From a virus, in the IMG/VR virus record IMGVR_UViG_3300028794_000019, positions 1-23,234 of that record: a stretch of 23,234 bases of DNA. One strand, 5' to 3'. The notes beneath the pieces are model-generated. The model did not search any database and was not told the DNA's origin. It saw only the letters and a program-made list of their open reading frames with translations. This document shows positions 1 through 6,051 of the stretch, piece by piece (position 1 is the first letter of the stretch; the number at the start of each line of letters is the position of its first letter). Both the position numbers and the translations under genes were made by a program.

Positions 1-906
1 ATCAATTTCGGCAACCAGTTCGCTTGGAAGATTGCCGATGGCGACGCACCCGACCGGCGCGAGCGCGCGGGCCAAGCGGGTTGCTGGATCTTCAAGTTCA
101 AAACCACTTGGGACATCAAAGTGGTGGACGCGAACAACCAGCCCATCAACGCGGCCATCCTGCGCACTGGCTTTTGGTGCGATGTGCTCGCCAACATCGC
201 GGGCAACGGCAAGCTCGATCACACCGCCGGCCTCTACACCAATCCGGTTTTCGTCCGCTGGCTATTCCAAGGCTATGGAGACGAGATTTTCCCAGGACCG
301 CAGGCCGACAAGGCCATGGGCGCCGCGCCGACACAGCTTCCACCAGGGGCACAGCCGCAGGCAAACCCTCAGCATGCCCCGCATGCGGGGCAACCGATGG
401 CCAACCCAAATACGGGGACATACCCGCAGCATTCGGCCGGATCCCCGCAGGCGGGTGGCCAACAGGCCACATATACGCCGCCCGCTGGTATTGCACCTGG
501 TGCATCCCCTTCTAGCCCAGGAGGTTGGCAACAGCCGCAGGTAAACCCTCAATACCCGGCTATGGGCAATGGAGGACAAGGCGCGGCGCCGATGCCTGGA
601 AACGCACCTAACGGAGGGCAGGGAGGCGGAAACCCTCAACAGGCGGCCCATGCTGGTCATGCGGTACCTGGACAACATCAGCCCTCATCGGGCCAGGCAC
701 ATGGGAATGTGCCGAATGCGACGACATACCCTTCTAGCCCGAGCCCTACGCCGCAGCCCGGCGGCCCTGCCAGCGGCCCGGCTGCACAGGCGAGCGCATT
801 GCCGGCCGGTGCCCACTATACGCAAGCGCAACCGGGCTCACCGACTGCATACCCTTCTAACCCTGTGCATGGCTTCGCTCACGGCAACCCTACCCCGAAC
901 GGTTGA
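1..906 (+). CDS. Phage ssDNA-binding-like protein, 5' truncated
   Basis: The frame is open from the first base of the window, so the N-terminus is missing; 301 codons plus a stop are visible. The first ~100 visible residues form a compact domain with the segments CWIFKFKTTWDIKVVDANNQ and GLYTNPVFVRWLFQGYGDEI. The 'VVDANNQPI ... G.W..V...I.....' pattern resembles phage single-stranded DNA-binding proteins (DUF2815-like), which coat ssDNA during replication. This is family resemblance recalled from memory, not a search. The remaining ~200 residues are low-complexity, rich in Pro, Gly, Gln, Ala and His, with recurring YPSSP, YPSNP and NPQ(H/Q)A units, and are probably disordered. A long flexible C-terminal tail fits an SSB-type protein. 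The position upstream of the polymerase supports a replication role. Other DNA-binding or structural functions are not excluded. Confidence 0.55.
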   Translation: MNFGNQFAWKIADGDAPDRRERAGQAGCWIFKFKTTWDIKVVDANNQPINAAILRTGFWCDVLANIAGNGKLDHTAGLYTNPVFVRWLFQGYGDEIFPGPQADKAMGAAPTQLPPGAQPQANPQHAPHAGQPMANPNTGTYPQHSAGSPQAGGQQATYTPPAGIAPGASPSSPGGWQQPQVNPQYPAMGNGGQGAAPMPGNAPNGGQGGGNPQQAAHAGHAVPGQHQPSSGQAHGNVPNATTYPSSPSPTPQPGGPASGPAAQASALPAGAHYTQAQPGSPTAYPSNPVHGFAHGNPTPNG

Positions 907-924
907 CCGCATGCCGTGAGCCTC

Positions 925-952
925 GCGGCCGGTAGCCCCTGATACCGGCCGC
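925..952 (+). terminator. Perfect 10-bp hairpin after the SSB-like gene
   Basis: GCGGCCGGTA (925-934) and TACCGGCCGC (943-952) are exact inverted repeats around an 8-nt loop, 18 bases after the stop codon. The following bases (ACTTCCCTC) are only weakly T-rich. It could be a partial terminator or an mRNA 3'-end stabiliser rather than a strong rho-independent terminator. Confidence 0.5.
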
Positions 953-1026
953 ACTTCCCTCAACCGCTTACCCACCCGCAAGGCCAACGAGTGGGCACGC
1001 ATCCTCATGGCCAAATGGAACTTCAC

Positions 1027-1716
1027 ATGATCAAGCTGGAATTCAACGGGCTATCAGCCCAACAAGCGCACCACATGGTGGAAGCCTATGCCGAGGCAAT
1101 GTCCTTCGTCACGCATGAGGCCGACGGCGTCGTATCGGAGCGGCAGGAAAAGGTTACAGATTTTGCTCTGCAATCTTATCGAAACAATGCAGCAGCCGAT
1201 GCATTGGTTGGCGAGGCGGCCGACCAAGCCGCCGCGGCGGGTAAGGTCGATGGGCGCGGCGTGCCGTTCCATGGTGATTACCATTCTGGGAAGCTCAAAG
1301 ACGATGGCACGTGGGGGCGTCGGCGCAATCACAACAAGGCGCTGGCCGACGCATTCGAGGCGCCATACCTTGCCCCAAAGCCCCCGCTTGCACCACAGAC
1401 GGTTGCCACTACGGCGAGTACTGCCGCACCGACACCTAGCGCCACGCCCGTGGCCACGGCGCCGACAGACGGCACATGGTCCGTGCCATCGGCGAGCCCC
1501 TCGCCGGCCGCACCCTACGTGCCCACCGTCGAGGAATACAAGGCCAAGTGGGTTGACCTTTGCCAAAAGCAACAGGTGACCGGCGAGCACCAGAAGTTCA
1601 TTGAGACGACGTTCAAGCATCACCCATGTGACCCGGCGTTGATGGCTATCGAGGCAAACCGCCTCGCCATCTGGGCGCATTTCGAGAACTGGGCGAACGG
1701 CGTCAAAGGGTTCTGA
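1027..1716 (+). CDS. Phage protein with DGTW..RRR motif, function unknown
   Basis: A 229-aa protein if started at ATG 1027; in-frame GTG 991 and ATG 1015 would add 12 or 4 residues, and none of the three has a clear ribosome binding site. Residues ~1-30 (MIKLEFNGLSAQQAHHMVEA) look like a helical N-terminal domain. A central block, GVPFHGDYHSGKLKDDGTW followed by GRRRNHNKAL, resembles a motif I associate with phage proteins near recombination and ssDNA-binding genes (GIPWD.RIH......DG.WK.RRG). Here it is divergent: F replaces W and HGDYH replaces the usual acidic-Arg segment. An Ala/Pro/Thr-rich linker (roughly residues 110-165) leads to a predicted helical C-terminal domain with paired Cys and His residues. 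The location next to an SSB-like gene fits a replication or recombination accessory role. The function is not known. Confidence 0.75.
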   Translation: MIKLEFNGLSAQQAHHMVEAYAEAMSFVTHEADGVVSERQEKVTDFALQSYRNNAAADALVGEAADQAAAAGKVDGRGVPFHGDYHSGKLKDDGTWGRRRNHNKALADAFEAPYLAPKPPLAPQTVATTASTAAPTPSATPVATAPTDGTWSVPSASPSPAAPYVPTVEEYKAKWVDLCQKQQVTGEHQKFIETTFKHHPCDPALMAIEANRLAIWAHFENWANGVKGF

Positions 1717-1730
1717 TACCTGTGCGACGC

Positions 1731-1754
1731 GGCGAGCACCCTCGGGTGCTTGCC
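1731..1754 (+). other. Intergenic 10-bp hairpin with CTCG loop
   Basis: GGCGAGCACC (1731-1740) pairs with GGTGCTTGCC (1745-1754), with one G-U pair, closing a CTCG tetraloop in the short gap before the next gene. There is no T-tract after it. It is more likely an RNA stability or attenuation element than a classic terminator. Confidence 0.4.
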
Positions 1755-1766
1755 CACCTCTAGGAG

Positions 1767-2033
1767 ATGATGATGCTCAAAACCATTAAAACTATGCTTG
1801 AAAGCATCCGGCGCCGCCTTGGCTGGTTGGCTCCGTGTCCGGCATGCCACGGCAACGCAAGGGAGATAATCAACTATGGAAACGGTGACATCAGAGACTT
1901 ACCCTGTTCCATGTGTGACGGACATGGAAGCTTTCGAGCATATGCGCTTCGCCGAGACGCGGATATCGCTGCAATCAATGCGCCGCGACGCTGTGGCTGC
2001 CCTGAATGCAGCGGCGAGTGGGACCGTTATTAG
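1767..2033 (+). CDS. Small zinc-binding protein with DnaJ-type cysteine motifs
   Basis: An 88-aa protein preceded by TAGGAG about 6 bases before a run of ATGs. It carries CPACHG (near residue 24), CSMCDGHG (near residue 48) and a third pair, CGCPEC, near the C-terminus. The first two pairs resemble half-sites of the DnaJ central zinc finger (CxxCxGxG). The N-terminus is a basic amphipathic stretch (MLKTIKTMLESIRRRLGW). The protein probably binds zinc; its partner and job are unknown. Similar but shorter proteins occur at 6738-6875 and 6872-7003. Its 3' half overlaps another plausible gene in a different frame. Confidence 0.7.
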   Translation: MMMLKTIKTMLESIRRRLGWLAPCPACHGNAREIINYGNGDIRDLPCSMCDGHGSFRAYALRRDADIAAINAPRRCGCPECSGEWDRY

Positions 2034-2238
2034 TTGGGATTTGGCGAGCACTGGCAGATACAAACCGCTGTCGCCTCGCCGCGCACGCGAGTTCCGCGAC
2101 CGTCACCTAAAGCATCTGTTCGGCGATCGTAAGCGGCGTGCCCAGCGCTGGGCAAACATCAACAGCAAACACGGCAGACAGATTGCCGAATACTTGAGCA
2201 GGAGGGGCGATAATGTCGCGCGGACCACGCAAAATTAG
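1876..2238 (+). CDS. Basic hypothetical protein overlapping the zinc-protein gene
   Basis: A 120-aa frame whose ATG follows AAGGGAG by about 10 bases and which overlaps the preceding gene by 158 bases. Only the C-terminal ~75 residues lie in otherwise empty DNA. They are rich in Arg, Lys and helix-formers (SPRRAREFRDRHLKHLFGDR ...). An internal start at 1978 (ATG) or 2041 (TTG) would remove most of the overlap. It also overlaps the start of the next gene at 2213. No family is recognised. The C-terminal part is probably genuinely translated; the N-terminal part is less certain. Confidence 0.5.
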   Translation: METVTSETYPVPCVTDMEAFEHMRFAETRISLQSMRRDAVAALNAAASGTVISWDLASTGRYKPLSPRRAREFRDRHLKHLFGDRKRRAQRWANINSKHGRQIAEYLSRRGDNVARTTQN

Positions 2239-2368
2239 CGATGAAGACAAGAAACGCAAGGATCAAGGTGAGCCGCAAGAGGAAGATATTGCGGATGGCC
2301 TGCGCAAGAAACGCATTCCGGTCACCTTGCCCAAGGTCAAATGGAAAGATAGGGAGGATCCCAAATGA
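2213..2368 (+). CDS. 51-aa highly charged small protein
   Basis: A short gene preceded by the strong ribosome binding site AGGAGGGG, about 6 bases upstream of ATG. It encodes 51 residues, about half of them charged (MSRGPRKISDEDKKRKDQGE at the N-terminus; VKWKDREDPK at the end). The stop overlaps the next start as ATGA at 2365, indicating translational coupling to the deoxyribosyltransferase-like gene. No family is recognised, and the composition suggests a flexible, possibly nucleic-acid-associated protein. Confidence 0.65.
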   Translation: MSRGPRKISDEDKKRKDQGEPQEEDIADGLRKKRIPVTLPKVKWKDREDPK

Positions 2369-2805
2369 AACTCTATGTTGCTAGTAGCTGGCGCAATCCT
2401 CATTACTTTTCGGTAATAGAAGCGCTACGCAATCGAGAATTCAATGTTTGGGATTGGAGAAATCCGCCGACTGGTGGAAGTGGTTTTCGTTGGCAGGATG
2501 CGGGTTTTCCAGATTATCAACATGGTGACAAGGTTACGGCCGAACAATGGAATGCCGCCTTACATCATCCTGCTTCCGCAATTGGTTTCGCTTCCGATTT
2601 GTGTGGAATGAATTGGGCGGACGAAGGAATTCTATTACATCCTTGTGGAAGATCGGCCCATTTAGAGGCGGGTTGGATGGCAGGTAGAGGCAAAAAAGTC
2701 CACATTCTTGCAATGGAACCTGTTGAGCCTGATTTGATGATCTTGGCATTGAACGGTTCTCTTTGCGATAATCTTGACACATTGATTGAGAGAATTGGCA
2801 AATGA
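2365..2805 (+). CDS. Nucleoside 2-deoxyribosyltransferase-like protein
   Basis: A 146-aa protein beginning MKLYVASSWRN, the typical first beta strand of the nucleoside 2-deoxyribosyltransferase superfamily. It continues with VWDWRNPP and the segment LLHPCGRSAHLEAGWMAGRG. In this superfamily the S/A-H-x-E-x-G-x-A motif holds the catalytic Glu (here in AHLEAG) and binds the nucleoside. Enzymes of this group exchange or hydrolyse bases on deoxynucleosides and are common in phages, where they may salvage host nucleotides. The start follows AGGGAGG closely and overlaps the previous stop; the stop overlaps the next start at 2802. Codons are distinctly richer in T and A at third positions than in neighbours, suggesting more recent acquisition. 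Substrate is unknown. Confidence 0.8.
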   Translation: MKLYVASSWRNPHYFSVIEALRNREFNVWDWRNPPTGGSGFRWQDAGFPDYQHGDKVTAEQWNAALHHPASAIGFASDLCGMNWADEGILLHPCGRSAHLEAGWMAGRGKKVHILAMEPVEPDLMILALNGSLCDNLDTLIERIGK

Positions 2806-3029
2806 CACCCGCAATCATCACCGGCGCCAACTGTCTGTTGACCGCGCCAACCGACTGGGATGCCGCCACCCACGGCGAGTGCTGCTCGCTCGCCGTGCGC
2901 AAGGACGGCGACACCGTGCAAAGCGCCTGGATCCCCGACGCTGACGAACTGGCGGCCCTCAATGCCGGCGGTGTCGTGGTCCTGACGCTCTACGGCGCAA
3001 TCCCGCCGGTGTCGCTCCATGTGGAGTAA
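2802..3029 (+). CDS. Phage hypothetical protein, 75 aa
   Basis: Starts within an ATGA overlap with the preceding gene. It opens MTPAIITGANCLLTAPTDWD and contains a C-terminal beta-rich segment (GGVVVLTLYGAIPPVSLHVE). The pattern 'ITGAN..L.AP..WD ... SAW.P...ELAALNAGG.V.L...G..PPV.L.V' looks like small conserved proteins I associate with phage replication regions. Function is unknown. It is GC-rich like the polymerase and unlike the gene before it. Confidence 0.65.
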   Translation: MTPAIITGANCLLTAPTDWDAATHGECCSLAVRKDGDTVQSAWIPDADELAALNAGGVVVLTLYGAIPPVSLHVE

Positions 3030-3282
3030 CTCGCTGGTCCGCCTGTTGCACGGCGCTTTCGGTATCTGGTGGCTCACGGCCGAGGACAAAGCGCTTTGCC
3101 GTGAGGTTTACACCGAGTACCTGCGCAAGCCGCCGGCCGGCGGCAACTGGATCGCCAGCCGCTATGGTCGCAATGGATGGAACTTCGCCAAATGCATCGG
3201 CGGCGAAGGCGGCACGGTAAGGCTGTGCCGCTGGACCGAACCGCCAATCATCCTAAAAAACCCTGCGAGATTTCAGAGATAA
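3019..3282 (+). CDS. Hypothetical protein upstream of DNA polymerase, 87 aa
   Basis: The ATG at 3019 overlaps the stop of the previous gene, and its TAA overlaps the polymerase start as TAATG at 3282, so it sits in a tightly coupled unit. The N-terminus is hydrophobic and aromatic (LLHGAFGIWW), followed by a basic segment with Trp and Gly (GGNWIASRYGRNGWNFAKCI). No motif or family is recognised. The coupling implies co-expression with the polymerase. Confidence 0.6.
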   Translation: MWSNSLVRLLHGAFGIWWLTAEDKALCREVYTEYLRKPPAGGNWIASRYGRNGWNFAKCIGGEGGTVRLCRWTEPPIILKNPARFQR

Positions 3283-5195
3283 TGCCCCAAGTATATGACA
3301 CCGAGGCTTTCCCTAATTTCTGGTCGATGTGCATCAAGCCCATGGGCGAGCCCGGTGTTTTCTACGAGATCTCGGACAGGCGTCGCGACAATGCTGCCCT
3401 GTGGCGCCACATCGCTGCAACGGACCAGATGATAGGCTTCAATAATCTCGCCTATGACTGGCCGATGGTCCAACATTTTATGGAACATCCCGACATCGAT
3501 GCGGCCGGCATGTACGCCAAGAACCAGGAACTATTTGCGAGCAACGATCGCTTTAGCAACATCATCTGGCAACCGGCCGTGCCGCAAGTTGATCTGTTCA
3601 CGATCCACCATTTCAATAATCGCGCCAAGTCCACCAGCCTAAAGAAACTCCAGTTTAACATGCGATCCAAGAATGTAATGGATTGCCCTATCCCATTTGG
3701 GGTACATCTAAACTATGACGAAATGGATATCGTCTTAGGTTACAACGCGCACGACGTGACGGAAACTGAGCGGTTCTATCACGAGAGCAAAGACAAGATT
3801 GACCTTCGCTGCGCGATCAATCCCGAATGGATCAACCAGAGCGATACTGGCCTCGGCCGCCGCTATTTTGAACGTGAGCTAAAAGCCCTCGGCGTGGAAA
3901 CCCACGGCCGCAACGAACTGGGCAAGCGCGTGCCGCTCCAAACGCCCAGGCCGGACGGCGTCAAGCTGCGGGATGTGATTTTCCCCTACATCCATTTCGC
4001 GCGGCCAGAGCTTGCCCACTGCCTCGATACCTTCCGGCGTGTCTGGATCGATGAGACGGGAAGCTTTGCGCTGCTCGACGGTAACGCCTGGTCCTCGCAC
4101 AGCTTCCTGCTCGACGGCGTCGCGGTTACCGCCGGCCTCGGCGGCATTCACGGTTCCATCGATCGCAAGATGGTCCTCGCCGACAGGCACCACGACATCA
4201 TCGATGTGGACGTGACGAGCTTCTATCCGAACATCGCCATCAAGAACCGCATCTTTCCTGCCCACCTCGGCCCGGCATTCTGTGACATCTACGCGGCCCT
4301 GCTCGCGCGCAGGCTCCAGAGCGCCAAGGGAAGCCCCGAGAACCTCGCAATCAAGCTGGCGCTGAACAGCGTCTACGGATCCGCCGGAAGCCCCTGGACG
4401 TGTTTCTTTGACCTTGCATGGATGTTCGCCGTGGCCATCAACGGGCAACTGCTCATCCTCAAACTGGCCGAGATGATGCTTGCCGTGCGCGGCGTGCGCC
4501 TGGTCCAGCTCAACACGGACGGAGTGACGGTCGTGTGCCCCGTCGAGCAGCGGGAGGCGCTCGCCCACGCCTGCGCGCAATGGTCGGCCGCGTCTCTCAT
4601 GCCGCTCGAAACGAACCGCTACAGCCGTATGTGGGTGCGCGATGTGAACAACTACCTCGCCGAGTATGCCGAGACAGGCAAGCTCAAGCGCAAAGGCGCC
4701 TACAATCCCGAGCGGGAATGGCACCAGAACCACAGCATGCCCATCATCCGCCACGCGGCGGAAGCGGCCATGGTGCGCGGCGAGAACCCAGAGCAGTTCA
4801 TCGCCCAGCATGACAACCCGTGGGACTTCCTCATGCGCCTGGATCTCAGCAAGTCCAGCCACCTCCAGCTCGATGACGGGACCAGCCAACATGGCATCGT
4901 GCGCTATTACGTCAGCCCCACCGGCCGGAGCGCGGTCAAGCACATGCCCAAGACGACGACGCGGATCCATGCCCGTGGGCACGCCGACGTGATCGGCCGG
5001 CGCGGATCCTGGTGCTGCACGGCCTGCTATTCGTTTTTCCCCACCAAAAAAGAATGGGAAGCCCACGCCGACGCCGAGCACGCCAGCAAGCTGCGGCTCG
5101 CACAGCAATACAACGGCGAGCCCATCGACTACGACATGAGGTTCTATGCCGGCGAGACAGAAAAACTCATCATTAGGGAAAGGTTTTATCCATAA
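3282..5195 (+). CDS. DNA polymerase, family-B-like, with 3'-5' exonuclease and C2H2 finger
   Basis: A 637-aa replicative polymerase, starting at MPQVYDTEAF because ATG 3282 overlaps the previous stop; an in-frame ATG at 3177 would add 35 unrelated-looking residues. Exonuclease motifs: Exo I D6-x-E8, Exo II GFNNLAYD (N54, D59) and Exo III YNAHD (Y154, D158). Polymerase motifs: A, DVTSFYP (D310); B, KLALNSVYG (K358, N362, Y365); C, NTDG (411-414), where the usual DTDS is reduced to a single Asp (D413). This matches a group of short phage polymerases lacking long insertions. The C-terminus adds C579-x2-C582-x12-H595-x4-H600, a textbook C2H2 zinc finger. The role is phage genome replication with proofreading. 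Confidence 0.92.
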   Translation: MPQVYDTEAFPNFWSMCIKPMGEPGVFYEISDRRRDNAALWRHIAATDQMIGFNNLAYDWPMVQHFMEHPDIDAAGMYAKNQELFASNDRFSNIIWQPAVPQVDLFTIHHFNNRAKSTSLKKLQFNMRSKNVMDCPIPFGVHLNYDEMDIVLGYNAHDVTETERFYHESKDKIDLRCAINPEWINQSDTGLGRRYFERELKALGVETHGRNELGKRVPLQTPRPDGVKLRDVIFPYIHFARPELAHCLDTFRRVWIDETGSFALLDGNAWSSHSFLLDGVAVTAGLGGIHGSIDRKMVLADRHHDIIDVDVTSFYPNIAIKNRIFPAHLGPAFCDIYAALLARRLQSAKGSPENLAIKLALNSVYGSAGSPWTCFFDLAWMFAVAINGQLLILKLAEMMLAVRGVRLVQLNTDGVTVVCPVEQREALAHACAQWSAASLMPLETNRYSRMWVRDVNNYLAEYAETGKLKRKGAYNPEREWHQNHSMPIIRHAAEAAMVRGENPEQFIAQHDNPWDFLMRLDLSKSSHLQLDDGTSQHGIVRYYVSPTGRSAVKHMPKTTTRIHARGHADVIGRRGSWCCTACYSFFPTKKEWEAHADAEHASKLRLAQQYNGEPIDYDMRFYAGETEKLIIRERFYP

Positions 5196-5217
5196 ATAAA
5201 AATTATTTACATTTTAG

Positions 5218-5249
5218 TATTGACAACCGCCCATAAGCAGCCCATATTA
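5218..5249 (+). promoter_or_regulatory. Promoter repeat copy 1 (sigma70-like)
   Basis: TTGACA at 5220-5225, a 17-base spacer and CATATT at 5243-5248 form a near-ideal sigma70 promoter with a perfect -35 and optimal spacing. The upstream ~25 bases are A/T-rich like an UP element. The 32-bp segment is repeated exactly at 5460-5491. Inside it GCCCATA occurs twice, 11 bp apart (5229 and 5240), a possible operator on one helix face. The predicted transcript starts near 5255, just ahead of the 52-aa gene. Confidence 0.8.
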
Positions 5250-5276
5250 GTAATCAGAAGCAACGGAGGAAGTCAG

Positions 5277-5435
5277 ATGAAACTCTACAAATACATACTC
5301 AAGCACTACGGAGAAACGGAAGATCAAGAACTAGCAGAAATCTTCGGAGACCTACACAGACACCTAACAGAAGGAACCGGAAACAAAGACGAGATTGGAC
5401 ACCGGTTCGCAAAATGGGAAAAGAGGGGGATTTAA
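5277..5435 (+). CDS. 52-aa hypothetical protein under promoter copy 1
   Basis: The ATG at 5277 has a strong ribosome binding site (CGGAGGAAG) and lies ~20 bases after the predicted transcription start; the longer in-frame start at 5220 would sit inside the -35 box and is rejected. The product (MKLYKYILKHYGETEDQELA ...) is helical and charged, ending in HRFAKWEKRGI. Its codons strongly prefer A endings (CTA, ACA, AGA, GAA), unlike the GC-rich polymerase gene. The stop lies inside a hairpin terminator, so it looks like a monocistronic unit. It may be an early host-takeover-type protein by context, but no function is recognisable. Confidence 0.7.
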   Translation: MKLYKYILKHYGETEDQELAEIFGDLHRHLTEGTGNKDEIGHRFAKWEKRGI

Positions 5436-5450
5436 TCCCCCAACTATTTT
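5425..5450 (+). terminator. Hairpin terminator overlapping the stop codon
   Basis: GGGGGAT (5425-5431) and ATCCCCC (5435-5441) form a 7-bp stem with a TTA loop, followed by AACTATTTT. The stop codon is part of the loop and stem. It separates the 52-aa gene from promoter copy 2. The T-tract is interrupted, so strength is uncertain. Confidence 0.6.
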
Positions 5451-5459
5451 AAAATTAGT

Positions 5460-5491
5460 TATTGACAACCGCCCATAAGCAGCCCATATTA
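5460..5491 (+). promoter_or_regulatory. Promoter repeat copy 2 (sigma70-like)
   Basis: An exact copy of the 32 bp at 5218-5249: TTGACA at 5462-5467, a 17-base spacer and CATATT at 5485-5490, with the same two GCCCATA half-sites 11 bp apart (5471 and 5482). A/T-rich DNA precedes it. Transcription should begin near 5497 and run into the structured leader and the exported-protein gene. Confidence 0.8.
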
Positions 5492-5496
5492 AGTAC

Positions 5497-5651
5497 ATAG
5501 AAAGACGAACCGGCGCTGCGAAGGTCCCGAGTAAATCGGGGGAACCCTAGAAAAACCAGCGGAAACCGGGGAGGACCTAAAAAGTCCCTGTCCTAAAATA
5601 ACCGACGCTTTATGCGGTGGGATTAGACCCACCGTATGGGAGACTAAATAA
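5497..5651 (+). ncRNA. Structured leader RNA candidate
   Basis: About 155 bases between promoter copy 2 and the next ATG have no coding frame but several clear hairpins. H1: GGT+CCCGA (5523-5530) with TCGGG+ACC (5536-5540, 5544-5546), a GGA bulge and GTAAA loop. H2: GGAC (5573-5576) with GTCC (5584-5587) and an A-rich loop; AGGAC can instead pair with GTCCT at 5590-5594. H3: ATGCGGTGGG (5612-5621) with CCCACCGTAT (5628-5637), 10 bp with one G-U, loop ATTAGA. H3 ends directly against the GGGAG ribosome binding site. It matches no riboswitch class I recognise. It may be a cis-regulator or a separate small RNA. Confidence 0.5.
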
Positions 5652-5957
5652 ATGGCTAAAGTTGTTACGATATTAGCAGCCGCACTGATGATCTCAACTG
5701 CTTCGACCTGCCAGGCTGAACCGCTCACGCCTGGCAATTATTGTGAACATCTTGGAAATACTTGGCAGGGTTTCAAATGTGCATGGAAGGCACAACGTTC
5801 CGTCGATTTGATGAGACGTGCTGACCATGACGAAGTTGAAGCAAACTTTGCTAGAAACGAAAACGACAAGGTTTGGTACAAAAACAGCGCCGCAATGAGA
5901 CGGCTCAAAGCTGAACAATACGCCGAAGAATACCGCCGGACATACGCTCCCAAGTAA
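5652..5957 (+). CDS. Small exported protein with signal peptide
   Basis: A 101-aa protein with a classic signal peptide: MAKVV, a hydrophobic core (TILAAALMIS), then a polar region ending CQA before EPLTPGNYC, where signal peptidase I could cut. The mature ~80 residues contain two Cys (YCEHLG, FKCAWK), suitable for a periplasmic disulfide, and then a charged helical tail (MRRLKAEQYAEEYRRTY). The start follows GGGAGACTAAATA. The gene has its own promoter and a long structured leader. By analogy, an exported early phage protein could act at the envelope, such as in superinfection exclusion, but nothing in the sequence proves this. Confidence 0.7.
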   Translation: MAKVVTILAAALMISTASTCQAEPLTPGNYCEHLGNTWQGFKCAWKAQRSVDLMRRADHDEVEANFARNENDKVWYKNSAAMRRLKAEQYAEEYRRTYAPK

Positions 5958-5970
5958 AGCACGAGACGGT

Positions 5971-5988
5971 CGGCCCCGCGAGGGGCCG
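5971..5988 (+). terminator. GC-rich hairpin after the exported-protein gene
   Basis: CGGCCCC (5971-5977) and GGGGCCG (5982-5988) make a perfect 7-bp stem with a GCGA tetraloop (GNRA type), 14 bases after the stop codon. No T-tract follows. It probably marks or protects a transcript 3' end, and termination itself is uncertain. Confidence 0.45.
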
Positions 5989-6051
5989 GCTGATCCCACC
6001 GCATAGCGCGTCGCTATAACCCCGCAACATGGTCACACAGGAGACGATATT

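Noticed and set aside
3879-5108. Long - strand frame (409 codons) opposite the DNA polymerase
   Set aside because: It is a shadow of GC-rich codons in the polymerase gene, has no recognisable motif, and the + strand frame carries all polymerase motifs.
5218-5491. CRISPR-like repeat pair
   Set aside because: Only two copies, 242 bases apart, with a gene between them and clear -35/-10 boxes. They are promoters, not an array.
5971-5988. Strong rho-independent terminator
   Set aside because: The stem is perfect but has no following T-run, so it is listed only as a weak terminator or RNA end-protecting hairpin.
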